NCBI RefSeq assembly: GCF_003719335.1
Contig: NZ_RIAS01000009.1
Coordinates: forward strand, 124,001-188,000
DNA length: 64,000 bases
Reading direction: 5' to 3'
Source of the DNA: Paenibacillus amylolyticus
GTDB taxonomy: Bacteria > Bacillota > Bacilli > Paenibacillales > Paenibacillaceae
Below, piece after piece: positions 26,316 through 34,728 of this stretch (position 1 is its first letter; each line of letters begins with the position of its first letter). The notes beneath the pieces were generated by a model, which saw only the letters and a program-made list of their open reading frames with translations, was not told where the DNA came from and did not search any database. A program made the translations under genes and the position numbers.

Positions 26316-29039
26316 ATGCTGGGGAAACATGGGAAACAGCTGGAAGACGTTAAGTACAACAAGGCAAAGAAATGGGCAATTGTAACGCTGGCAGGTGTAA
26401 TCTGGATTGCACCTGTGATGAGTGCAGGTGGACAGCTGTGGTCAGGAACTTCATGGCAATCCGTAGCCGAGGCGGCATCGACGAATACGAGCAAGCTGAG
26501 CGAAGAGATTTTGACTTCGGGTGCGAAGCTCATGAAATACAGATATACGACAACACGTTCAGGTTCGAAGGTGAATGTGCTTGCCGATGTGATCCAGGTG
26601 GATCTACAAAATCCGTACGTGAAGTTAGATGTAATGACAGGCAAAGGGAATAAATTAAACAGTAAACAAAGCACTGGTGGTATGGCAAAGGAAAACGGCG
26701 CAGTCGCTGCGGTGAACGGGGATTATTTTAACGTGTCTGGAGAAATGTCACCGATCGGCGGTCAAGTCTCTGACGGAGTACTGGTGTCTACGCCTTCGGA
26801 ATTGAAGGGCATGTACGCCCTCACGGTAACTAAAGATGGAAAGCCGATGATCGATGAATATTCATTTGACGGCACAGTGAAGGCACAGGATGGTTCAACC
26901 TTCGCTCTGCGTGGGATAAATAAGGAGGACTATACGGTTGAAACGGGATCGGGTACATACAGCCATGCGAACTCCATGTATATTTATACACCTGCATGGA
27001 CGTCGACCAAACGTCCGAATGATCCTTCTACCACGCCGACGGAGGTGCTCGTACAGAATAATGTCATCACGCAAATTTCGGATAAAAAGGCGTTAAATAT
27101 GACTGTACCGTCAGACGGGTATATTTTGCGTGCACACGGTACAGCGGCCACATGGATTATGAGCCACTTGTCTGTTGGGCAGACACTGGGAGCAGATTAC
27201 AAGCTGGTCGCCAAAACGACAGGACAGTCGGTTGATCCAAGTAATCTGGAGATGATGATTGGTGGTCACACGATTCTGGTCAACGGAGGCAAAGCGGCGT
27301 CCTTTTCAAGGGATATTGCTTCTTCGGGGATCGGAGGTGTCCGTGCCAGAACGGCTGTCGGATACTCTCAGGATGGGCGATATGTGTATATTATTGCAGC
27401 CGAGAAAAACAGTAACAGCAGCGGCTTGTCTTTGACCGAACTGCAGTCATTTATGACCAGTATCGGGGTATGGAAAGGCATGAACCTGGACGGCGGCGGA
27501 TCAACAACCATGGTTACACGTCCGCTAGGTGAACAGTCCGCAAGCCTCACATTTAATACCGAGTACGGTACCGAGCAGCGTCAAGTAGTTAATACTCTTG
27601 GTGTGTTCTCAACGGCACCTGAAGGCAAACTGAAAGGTTTTGCAGTAAGCGGTAACCAGACGTTGCTCGCAGGTCAGGAGGGGAAGTATGCTGCGAAAGG
27701 GTATGACACGTACTATAACCCGATTGCCACAGGTAATATTCCATTGACCTGGAAATCCAGCAATAACGGCATTGTCAGCGTCAGCAACGGAACGATCAAA
27801 GGTGTGAAGCCAGGTACAGCTACATTGACGGCAACAAGCAACGGGGCTTCTTCTTCCATCAAAGTAACAGTGCTGGGTGGCAACGAACTGGCTTCATTAA
27901 CTGCTGGATCTGGTCTTGGCTCACTCCAAGCGGGAACAACCGTCTCCATTCCGGTGACAGCTACAACAAAGAGCGGACAAAGCGTGACTGTACCAGCCGA
28001 TTCCCTGACATGGGAATTCATCGGATTTAAAGGTAAAGTCGCTGGAGATCAGTTAACCGTATCCTCTGTTAATGACGGAGCACAGGTTGGTTATGCGATT
28101 GGCCGTTACGATGGTTACAGCACGGTTGTTGTACTCTCTACAGCAGCAAGCGAAACCATCTGGGAAAACTTCGAAAACGTGAACTATCCGATTAACTTCA
28201 CAACAAATGCAGCAGGGGTGACAGGGTCGGCCGCAGTCGTGGCAGGAACCGATGAGAAGGCTGGCTCGAAGGTACTGCAACTCAGTTACGATATGACGGG
28301 TGGAACGGGTAAAATGTATGCTTATGCTCAGCTGAACGGTTCAACAGGCAAAGATGTATCAGCAACGGCAACCTCCATGTCGATGGATGTGATGGGCGAC
28401 AAGAGCCTGAACTGGCTGCGTGCGGAATTCACAGATGCCAAAGGCAAAACGGTATATGCCGATCTTTCCAAAGCGATTGACTGGAACGGATGGAAGAAGG
28501 TTAGCGTAGACCTGAATGGCCTAAATATGGCTTATCCGGCAAAATTGAAGCGTGTATATGTCGTGAACGTGGAAGAGGGACAGGATGAGCGTGCGATGAC
28601 AGGAACGGTTGCGTTTGACAACATTGCATTCACCATGCCTTCCAAATCCAGCGAAGTTGGATTGCCTACGGGTACAGCTTCATTGGTACTTGGACAGAAG
28701 TCGATGACAGTAAACGGGACAACAAAGACCATTGATGCAACACCGGTCCTTAAAAATGGAACAACGTATGTACCGATCAAACACGTACTGGATGCCTTTG
28801 GCGGACAGGCGAACTGGGACAGCAAAAATCAGCGGATTACTGTAATCCGCGGCAGCAAGCTGATCGATCTGGTGGTAGGTCAGAAAGAATTTGTTCTCAA
28901 TGGCAAAAGACAGAGCGCAACGGTTGCACCTTACGTAAGCGGGGGTAGGACTTTAGTCCCTCTCAGACTCGTATCCGAGCAACTTGGGCTGACTGTAAAA
29001 TGGGAACAGAACACGAAGACCGTTACCATCTCATCGTGA
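26316..29039 (+). CDS. Secreted phosphodiester glycosidase (NAGPA-type) with Big_2 and copper-amine-oxidase-like C-terminal domain
   Basis: A 907-residue protein. From ATG 26316 (GGGAGAG at 26298-26304) a hydrophobic export segment lies at about residues 24-40. The NAGPA-type domain spans about 125-435 and carries AAVNGDYFNVSG near residue 130 and MNLDGGGSTTMV near residue 388, the family signatures. This family cleaves sugar phosphodiesters, for example on GlcNAc-1-phosphate-capped or wall-linked glycans. A Big_2 Ig-like domain follows (about 440-525, ISVSNGTIKGVKPGTATLTA-like), then a carbohydrate-binding-like region, and a C-terminal Cu_amine_oxidN1 repeat pair (about 800-907, GTTYVPIKHVLDAFGG and RTLVPLRLVSEQLG) that often attaches or scaffolds secreted enzymes. 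A longer frame runs from 26109, but it crosses the terminator. It precedes degS by 47 bases. Confidence 0.85.
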   Translation: MLGKHGKQLEDVKYNKAKKWAIVTLAGVIWIAPVMSAGGQLWSGTSWQSVAEAASTNTSKLSEEILTSGAKLMKYRYTTTRSGSKVNVLADVIQVDLQNPYVKLDVMTGKGNKLNSKQSTGGMAKENGAVAAVNGDYFNVSGEMSPIGGQVSDGVLVSTPSELKGMYALTVTKDGKPMIDEYSFDGTVKAQDGSTFALRGINKEDYTVETGSGTYSHANSMYIYTPAWTSTKRPNDPSTTPTEVLVQNNVITQISDKKALNMTVPSDGYILRAHGTAATWIMSHLSVGQTLGADYKLVAKTTGQSVDPSNLEMMIGGHTILVNGGKAASFSRDIASSGIGGVRARTAVGYSQDGRYVYIIAAEKNSNSSGLSLTELQSFMTSIGVWKGMNLDGGGSTTMVTRPLGEQSASLTFNTEYGTEQRQVVNTLGVFSTAPEGKLKGFAVSGNQTLLAGQEGKYAAKGYDTYYNPIATGNIPLTWKSSNNGIVSVSNGTIKGVKPGTATLTATSNGASSSIKVTVLGGNELASLTAGSGLGSLQAGTTVSIPVTATTKSGQSVTVPADSLTWEFIGFKGKVAGDQLTVSSVNDGAQVGYAIGRYDGYSTVVVLSTAASETIWENFENVNYPINFTTNAAGVTGSAAVVAGTDEKAGSKVLQLSYDMTGGTGKMYAYAQLNGSTGKDVSATATSMSMDVMGDKSLNWLRAEFTDAKGKTVYADLSKAIDWNGWKKVSVDLNGLNMAYPAKLKRVYVVNVEEGQDERAMTGTVAFDNIAFTMPSKSSEVGLPTGTASLVLGQKSMTVNGTTKTIDATPVLKNGTTYVPIKHVLDAFGGQANWDSKNQRITVIRGSKLIDLVVGQKEFVLNGKRQSATVAPYVSGGRTLVPLRLVSEQLGLTVKWEQNTKTVTISS

Positions 29040-29086
29040 TATGGTATGATATATACCGGAAACGATAGAAATGGAGTCGAACAAAC

Positions 29087-30247
29087 GTGGATTTACAAGC
29101 CGATGCCATAGACCGCGTCATAAAAAACGCCATACAAGTCATGGAAAACAGCAAATATCAAATGTTTGAAATCATGGACTCCACTCGCGATGAGCTGAAG
29201 ACGCTCAATGAGGAGCTCAAGTCAGTGCTGAAGGAAACGGCGGAAACGATCGAGAAAGTAGATCAATTGGAACTGAATTACCGCCGTTCCCGGATCCGGC
29301 TTACAGAGGTGAGCCGCGACTTTGTCCGTTATTCGGAGCATGATATCAAGCAGGCGTATGAAAAAGCGACGCAGCTGCAGCTGGATCTGATGATTTATCG
29401 TGAGAAGGAAATGTATCTAAAAGCCCGTCGGGATGATCTGCAGAAGCGTGCCAAAAATGTGGAAGCTTCTGTAGAACGTGCCGAGACCATTGGTTCACAG
29501 ATGGGTGTTGTGCTAGAATACTTGTCAGGAGAGTTGGGTCAGGTGACCCGGATTATCGAGTCTGCCAAGAATCGACAAATGATTGGTTTGAAAATAATTT
29601 TGGCCCAGGAGGAAGAGAGGAAACGTATTGCCCGCGAGATTCATGACGGGCCTGCGCAGATGCTTGCCAATCTAGTGCTTAGGACGGAAATTGTTGAAAG
29701 AATGCTCATGAAGCAGGATTTTAAGATGGTTCAGGCCGAAATAGTAGATTTGAAAGGCCAGGTTCGTTCAAGTCTTGAAGAAATGAGAAAAGTAATATTC
29801 AATCTGCGTCCTATGGCACTGGATGATTTGGGATTGATTCCTACGCTTCGGAAGTATGTGCAGGATTTTGAAGTAAAAACAAAAATTCGGTCGCTTTTTG
29901 AAACAAGAGGCAAGGAACATCGTCTCTCTTCTGCAATGGAGGCTGCGATCTATCGTCTCGTGCAGGAAGGTCTGTCCAATGCTGCCAAGCATGCTTATCC
30001 CACATATGTTGTCGTAGAAATTACATACCAGGCTCAGCTCGTCAAAATTGTCGTACAGGACAATGGGCTTGGGTTCAAACCGGAGCTTCTTGCCAAGAAA
30101 AGCAAGGATCACAACCACTTCGGTCTGATCGGGATGAGAGAACGGGTTGAACTGTTAGAAGGAAGAATAGAGATTGAATCCGCAGAGAACCAGGGAACCA
30201 AAATAGTCATTCATATCCCGACAAACGTGGATAAGGGAAAGGAGTAG
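29087..30247 (+). CDS. degS: Two-component sensor histidine kinase DegS
   Basis: Cytoplasmic histidine kinase that phosphorylates DegU to control exoenzymes, motility and competence. The 386-residue protein has an N-terminal coiled-coil sensor region (about 1-180), a HisKA_3 dimerisation box EERKRIAREIHDGPAQML with the phosphoacceptor His about residue 186, and an HATPase domain with AIYRLVQEGLSNAAKHA and DNGLGF near the C-terminus. No membrane segment is present, as in DegS. Start GTG 29087 has a modest GGAG site. degU follows 4 bases later, so they form one operon. Confidence 0.96.
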   Translation: MDLQADAIDRVIKNAIQVMENSKYQMFEIMDSTRDELKTLNEELKSVLKETAETIEKVDQLELNYRRSRIRLTEVSRDFVRYSEHDIKQAYEKATQLQLDLMIYREKEMYLKARRDDLQKRAKNVEASVERAETIGSQMGVVLEYLSGELGQVTRIIESAKNRQMIGLKIILAQEEERKRIAREIHDGPAQMLANLVLRTEIVERMLMKQDFKMVQAEIVDLKGQVRSSLEEMRKVIFNLRPMALDDLGLIPTLRKYVQDFEVKTKIRSLFETRGKEHRLSSAMEAAIYRLVQEGLSNAAKHAYPTYVVVEITYQAQLVKIVVQDNGLGFKPELLAKKSKDHNHFGLIGMRERVELLEGRIEIESAENQGTKIVIHIPTNVDKGKE

Positions 30248-30251
30248 CAGG

Positions 30252-30974
30252 ATGGAAAACCGTGATACTGGAAAAACATCAATTAAAGTCCTTTTGGCTG
30301 ATGATCATCAGCTGTTCCGAGAGGGCTTGAAACGCATTTTAAATATGGAGGACGACATTGAGGTCATCGGGGAATGTGGTGATGGCATTCAAGTGCTCGA
30401 ATTCTGTAATCAGGATAAACCGGATATCGTTCTGATGGACATTAACATGCCTGTTGAGAACGGCGTTGAAGCTACTGAGAAACTGCGCGAGCTGTTCCCG
30501 GATGTAAAAGTTATTATTTTGTCCATTCATGATGATGAAAGTTATGTATTCGAAACACTCCGTAAGGGAGCAAACGGATATTTGTTGAAAGATATGGAAG
30601 CAGAGTCACTGATCAACGCGATTCGTTCCGTTCATGAAGGTCATGCATTTATCCATCCTAAAGTAACGGGTAAACTGATTATGCAACTTCGTCGTATGAC
30701 GTATCTTAACGAAACGGGTGCGATGAGCGAAGGTGCTTCGAAGGAAGCAGGCGTTAAATTTGTTGCTGGAGACAATAACCCGCTGACACGTCGTGAAGCT
30801 GAGGTATTGCGTTTGATGGCCGAGGGTAAGAGCAACAAGATGATTGGTGAATTTTTGTTCATCAGTGAAAAAACAGTTAAAAACCATGTCAGCAGCATTC
30901 TGCAGAAGATGGAAGTCGACGACCGTACACAGGCCGTTATTAACTCTATCAAATATGGCTGGGTTACGCTCTAA
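30252..30974 (+). CDS. degU: Response regulator DegU
   Basis: A 240-residue NarL/LuxR-type regulator. The receiver domain (about 11-130) has the acidic pair DD at 17-18 and the phosphoacceptor Asp63 in VLMDINMP. A helix-turn-helix output domain lies at about 178-238 (LTRREAEVLRLMAEGKSNKMIGE). The linker contains a short Gly/Ser-rich stretch. AAGGAG sits before ATG 30252. It is translated directly behind degS. In Bacillus, DegU targets include comK and flagellar and exoenzyme genes; whether the com and flagellar genes in this window are regulated by it is not shown. Confidence 0.97.
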   Translation: MENRDTGKTSIKVLLADDHQLFREGLKRILNMEDDIEVIGECGDGIQVLEFCNQDKPDIVLMDINMPVENGVEATEKLRELFPDVKVIILSIHDDESYVFETLRKGANGYLLKDMEAESLINAIRSVHEGHAFIHPKVTGKLIMQLRRMTYLNETGAMSEGASKEAGVKFVAGDNNPLTRREAEVLRLMAEGKSNKMIGEFLFISEKTVKNHVSSILQKMEVDDRTQAVINSIKYGWVTL

Positions 30975-31209
30975 TCTTGTAATGTTTAATGATCTATTCA
31001 CTCGCGTCCTTTCCAATAGCTGGAATGGTTTGCGGGCTGATGGACTTTATCACTGTACATGGACAAAGTGTAAAGATGTACTGAACATTGGTTCAGGCGA
31101 GCGTCGACGGGTTGTTTGGCTGTAACCCTTCGGAATACGCAGCATATACTGCGGTATACAGGGATGTTCGCCATGGGTGAACATGACCTTCCGAGGAGGT
31201 GCAGTTGCC

Positions 31210-31602
31210 ATGGTTGCTCATCTGACTATGATTCTGCTCATATACTTCCTGGCGGCAATGGCCGTTCATCTTATGCATCAGCGCCATACTTCCCGCCCGG
31301 AGTCCGAAGGCTTCGAGCAGATTTTGCTCATTCCTTCCAATCAGGTAGGACGGATTGAGGGCATCATTCGATCACTTTGCCTGGAATTATTATATCGTGG
31401 CAAGAGCTTTACATTAACGGTGGTCGCCGAGCAACAAGAGCAAGAGACGATCACGATTATTGAAAAGATCTTACAAAGACAAGGCATGGAGTTGTCTTAT
31501 CTGCCAGCTGTGCCAGCAGAGCTTGAACATGCCGGGCAGAGGAATGGCGGCTATCGCCTCATTGATCTGCGTAGATCCAGTGATGAAGATGGGTGCAGAT
31601 AA
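31210..31602 (+). CDS. Small membrane-anchored protein of unknown function behind degU
   Basis: A 130-residue protein starting at ATG 31210, nine bases after a strong GAGGAGGT site (31193-31200). Residues 5-22 form one hydrophobic segment followed by His/Arg-rich residues; the rest (about 110 residues) is soluble with an alpha/beta pattern (LLIPSNQVGRIEGIIRSL, LTVVAEQQEQETITIIEKIL) and a probable cytoplasmic location. I do not recognise it. It lies 235 bases after degU. A strong terminator follows, so it may be the last gene of the degSU transcript. Confidence 0.7.
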   Translation: MVAHLTMILLIYFLAAMAVHLMHQRHTSRPESEGFEQILLIPSNQVGRIEGIIRSLCLELLYRGKSFTLTVVAEQQEQETITIIEKILQRQGMELSYLPAVPAELEHAGQRNGGYRLIDLRRSSDEDGCR

Positions 31603-31652
31603 TCCTCACATTTTACAATTTACAGATGTTGATATGCCGATTCGAGATGAGA

Positions 31653-31685
31653 AAGATTACAGCTTGGTGCTGTAATCTTTTTTTG
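31653..31685 (+). terminator. Strong Rho-independent terminator
   Basis: Perfect eleven-base stem aagattacagc (31653-31663) with gctgtaatctt (31669-31679), five-base loop, seven T residues. Confidence 0.95.
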
Positions 31686-31853
31686 TAATTGTAGCCAAGT
31701 CTGCCTTTAAATTGAATATGGGTTTTATTGCAATCTATGGTTAAAGACTGGATTTATTACTTCGGATGACGCTGAAGAAGCATTTTGAAGTCAGAAGTCT
31801 TAACTTAAAAGTATAGACTAATAAAACTGGAAAAAGTTGCGCATATACAAAGG

Positions 31854-31870
31854 AAAAATTCCGAATTTTT
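31854..31870. repeat. Perfect inverted repeat AAAAATTC-N1-GAATTTTT
   Basis: Two eight-base arms around one central C, in the gene-poor stretch upstream of comFA. Possible operator. It is not a canonical ComK box: the A and T tracts are separated by seven bases, not five. Confidence 0.45.
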
Positions 31871-32110
31871 AAGGGAGAGCCTACGTGACGTTAAGGTTGT
31901 ATTGACGGGCAGAAAGTAAAACCATATACTTGCTTTATATGAATATTCAGGATGATAGAGTCGAACTCTTGAAGAAGTATTCATTTCGAAGATGATTCAG
32001 GAAATGGCAACAGATCATGAATCAAGTACATATTTGAAAGTTATTGCTGTTGTGTTTTGGCGTGTGCAGTGATCAGAAGTGTGGATAAAGCAGCAACTGA
32101 AGGAACGTGA

Positions 32111-32293
32111 TACGTTGAGATTGCTGGTGTATATGGCAATTCGCCGGAAACAACGTTTACTTCTGAAGTGAATGGACAGGCACTACAATCAGGAGAATTG
32201 ATTTATATTCAATCTAGCACAAAAGGGTTACCAAAGTGGGATTGGGAACTAGGGATTGTTCTTAGGCGAAATCCTTGTAAATTAGGGAAGTAG
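32111..32293 (+). pseudogene. Decayed coding fragment
   Basis: A 60-codon open stretch (IAGVYGNSPETTFTSEVNGQ is part of it) lies directly after an in-frame TGA at 32108-32110, with the frame readable upstream of that stop (KAATEGT). It has no start codon or ribosome binding site. The amino-acid composition is protein-like. I do not recognise the parent gene. Low confidence that it was ever coding. Confidence 0.35.
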
Positions 32294-32322
32294 AAATACT
32301 GTGATATGAAGAATGGACATGA

Positions 32323-32366
32323 AGCACATGCTCCGGCGAAGTCGTCGGTCAGCGTGTGCTTTTTTT
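32323..32366 (+). terminator. Terminator hairpin directly before the comFA ribosome binding site
   Basis: AGCACATGCT (32323-32332) pairs with AGCGTGTGCT (32351-32360) with one G-U pair, then seven T residues. The U tract ends only 14 bases before the comFA site at 32380, leaving no room for a promoter between them. It may attenuate comFA expression. Confidence 0.75.
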
Positions 32367-32394
32367 CGGATACGAACAGGGGAGGGAAGAACCG

Positions 32395-34509
32395 ATGCAG
32401 GTTGGGCTTTACGTGTACCGGGTGGGGGAAAAGTGGGGTATGGTCATGTCTCTCGACATCCAGGTGGATGTCATGTGGTGGCTGGAGGGCATGAGTGGAT
32501 GGCGTGTGCAACAATGGCTGGTGTTAAGCATGCAACTTCCGTTAAGTCAGGCTTCGTGGCTGGTAGATCAATTCGTACCCGAGCGCAGCATGAATATGTG
32601 GCGTATGGAGGCGTGGCAAAGCTACTTGAATACAAAGCTGGACTTGTATGAGCATCTCTCGGGTGAAATAGAGGCAAGGCGAGCGTTAGCCGAACAGGTG
32701 GAAGTGCGAAGATGGAAGAATGGAAGTGGATTGGACAGAGGGGCAGACGATAAAAGGGGAAAAGGGATTGGCAGGGATGGTGGGCGAGGGACAGGAATAG
32801 GTACGGGAGCGGGTGCAGGGCCAGGGATAGGAATGGCGGCGGGAGCGTATTCGGGACTAGAAGAAGGGAGGGGGAAAGGGACAAGTACGGGAACAGGAAT
32901 TGGATTAGGGGCGCGCAGAGGGACTGCTGCTACGCTTGAAGCTAGGGTTGGCGGGATGCCGAAGCCATATCCCGCCGAGTATTGGGCTCAGCTGGAGCAG
33001 TGCGCAGCTCTGCTGGCTGAGCGGATGAGCGGCCGCCAATTACTGGCGGCCGAGGCCGAGGCGCTGCTGGCGGCGGAGTCCGCCATGCCGCCTGGGGGCT
33101 GGCGCGCGGCTGCGCAGCTCGCACGCTTGCATGGGCGGCTGCAGATGACAGCCGCCCTCGAAGGGCCTACCACGCGCCGCCGGCTCGCGTGGCCCGGCCG
33201 CGCGCGAAGCGCGCCCCGCTGCCACCGCTGTGGCAGCGAAGCCAGGCAGCGCGTGCCCTGCGCTGCCTGCGGCCTGACGGCGTGCGCCTACTGCGAGGCA
33301 TGCCTCGCGCTAGGGCGCAGCCGTGCTTGTGCGCTGCTGCTACGCAGTGCAGCGCAAGGGGCCGTGCCCGCACGCGGCGAAGCATCGCGTGGCACGGCCC
33401 TGGCCCCCACCGGCGGCGGACTCGCCCGGTGGGGGCTAAGCGCAGCGCAGAGCGCGGCTGCTGCCGCGGCGCTCGCGTTTTTGGCCCGGCCGCCCGCAGA
33501 GGATGGGCCGGGGCGGTTCTTGCTCTGGGCCGTGACCGGGGCCGGCAAGACCGAGATGATTTTCCCCTTAATCCAGCACACCCTGGATCAAGGGGGACGA
33601 GCGCTGGTCGCTACACCGCGCAGGGATGTCGTGCTGGAGCTGGCTCCGCGCCTTGCCAAAGCATTCCCAGACACCTCGCTCGCAACGCTCTATGGCGGAA
33701 GCTCGGAGCGCTGGAAAGATGCCCAGCTCACCCTGGCGACTACACACCAGCTCATGCGTTTTTACCAAGGTTTTGATCTGGTGATTATCGACGAACTTGA
33801 TGCGTTTCCTTATCATAACGATCCCATGCTGGCCCACGCCGCTACATCTTGCTGCAAACCGGAGGGGCATTTCATTTATTTGTCCGCTACGCCGCCAACC
33901 CGTTTGCAACGTGAGGTCGCTTTGGGCAAGCTTGCTCATGCCAAAGTGCCTGTCCGCTTCCATCGACATCCGCTGCCTGTACCGAAGCTGATCAACATGC
34001 CTGCTGTGGCGCAATGCATCAGGCGCAAACAACTTCCACCCACCATTGTGAGGAGTATTCGAACTTCCTTACAACGTGATGCTCAGGTGTTTGTTTTTGT
34101 AACGCGTATCGCCCAGATTGAGGCCTTTGTGCAACTGATGCGCCGGACTTTTCCTACGATCTCGATTGAAGGAACTTCATCACAGGATGCGGAGCGGGCG
34201 GCCAAAGTCATTGCGTTTCGGGAACGCTCCATCCGACTGCTCGTGACAACCACCATCTTGGAGCGGGGCGTGACGATCCCGCGTAGCGATGTGTTTATTC
34301 TGGATGCAGACAACGGACTTTTCGACGAGGCTTCGTTAGTACAGATGGCAGGCCGGGCAGGGCGTTCCTTGGATGATCCGGCAGGCCGTGTCGTATTTGC
34401 TGCATCCCGCCGTACCCGTTCCCAAGTGAAAGCTGTATCCCAGATCCGCAAAATGAACGCCATCGCCCGCCGCAAAGGTTACCTGCGTCCGCCGGTTCCA
34501 AGATCATAG
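32395..34509 (+). CDS. comFA: Competence DNA-uptake helicase ComFA
   Basis: ComFA is the ATP-driven DEAD-like translocase that pulls transforming DNA across the membrane. The 704-residue protein starts at ATG 32395 behind GGGGAGGG (32380-32386). Order of parts: variable N-terminus, a glycine-rich low-complexity stretch at about 116-180 (GIGTGAGAGPG type), an Ala-rich region, a four- to six-cysteine zinc finger near 276-310 (CHRCG, CAAC, CAYCEAC), Walker A TGAGKTE near 380, Walker B IIDELDAFPY near 463, YLSATPP near 500 and the C-terminal helicase motif GRAGRS near 672. The gene from about 32980 to 33560 is much richer in G+C than its surroundings. The Gly-rich insert is not expected from the family. 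ComFA is usually about 460 residues, so this is unusually long at its N-terminus. Confidence 0.92.
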   Translation: MQVGLYVYRVGEKWGMVMSLDIQVDVMWWLEGMSGWRVQQWLVLSMQLPLSQASWLVDQFVPERSMNMWRMEAWQSYLNTKLDLYEHLSGEIEARRALAEQVEVRRWKNGSGLDRGADDKRGKGIGRDGGRGTGIGTGAGAGPGIGMAAGAYSGLEEGRGKGTSTGTGIGLGARRGTAATLEARVGGMPKPYPAEYWAQLEQCAALLAERMSGRQLLAAEAEALLAAESAMPPGGWRAAAQLARLHGRLQMTAALEGPTTRRRLAWPGRARSAPRCHRCGSEARQRVPCAACGLTACAYCEACLALGRSRACALLLRSAAQGAVPARGEASRGTALAPTGGGLARWGLSAAQSAAAAAALAFLARPPAEDGPGRFLLWAVTGAGKTEMIFPLIQHTLDQGGRALVATPRRDVVLELAPRLAKAFPDTSLATLYGGSSERWKDAQLTLATTHQLMRFYQGFDLVIIDELDAFPYHNDPMLAHAATSCCKPEGHFIYLSATPPTRLQREVALGKLAHAKVPVRFHRHPLPVPKLINMPAVAQCIRRKQLPPTIVRSIRTSLQRDAQVFVFVTRIAQIEAFVQLMRRTFPTISIEGTSSQDAERAAKVIAFRERSIRLLVTTTILERGVTIPRSDVFILDADNGLFDEASLVQMAGRAGRSLDDPAGRVVFAASRRTRSQVKAVSQIRKMNAIARRKGYLRPPVPRS

Positions 34510-34629
34510 TCATCATTACATCAACATAATCATCTTAGCTTGAAAAGGATCACTGTAGACTAATCGTTTATGCGAACAATGATTTACTTCAGTGTCCAGC
34601 TTCCAATCAAAACCATTACACTGCTTCAC

Positions 34630-34647
34630 AAGAGCACTAGTGCTCTT
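34630..34647. repeat. 18 bp perfect palindrome upstream of comFC
   Basis: AAGAGCACTAGTGCTCTT is self-complementary and lies 81 bases before the comFC start codon, between comFA and comFC. No U tract follows, so it is not a terminator. Likely an operator for a dimeric regulator, or a recombination relic. Confidence 0.6.
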
Positions 34648-34728
34648 CGCACATGCTAACCGAACGTGTATTACATACTTTATGCTCGATACGGTCTCGT
34701 TATTTCGTTAAGAAAGGAGAAGCACCTC

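Larger units (their letters stand above)
31686..32322. other. Gene-poor stretch with palindrome and decayed reading frames
   Basis: About 640 bases without an intact gene. It contains a perfect eight-base inverted repeat with a one-base centre at 31854-31870. A protein-like fragment appears from 31992 to 32072 (KMIQEMATDHESS) and another from 32111 to 32293, both closed by stops and not preceded by a ribosome binding site. They look like remnants of a small gene that has decayed. A promoter for comFA should be here; none is clear. Confidence 0.5.

Noticed and set aside
31116-31358. 80-codon open frame overlapping the gene behind degU
   Set aside because: Overlaps the better gene at 31210 in a different frame and has no binding site.
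31854-31870. ComK box
   Set aside because: The A and T tracts are seven bases apart rather than five, so it does not fit the known AAAA-N5-TTTT box.
33189-33776. 195-codon alternative frame and minus-strand frames in the GC-rich part of comFA
   Set aside because: Open only because stop codons are rare in GC-rich DNA; the ComFA motifs are in the other frame.
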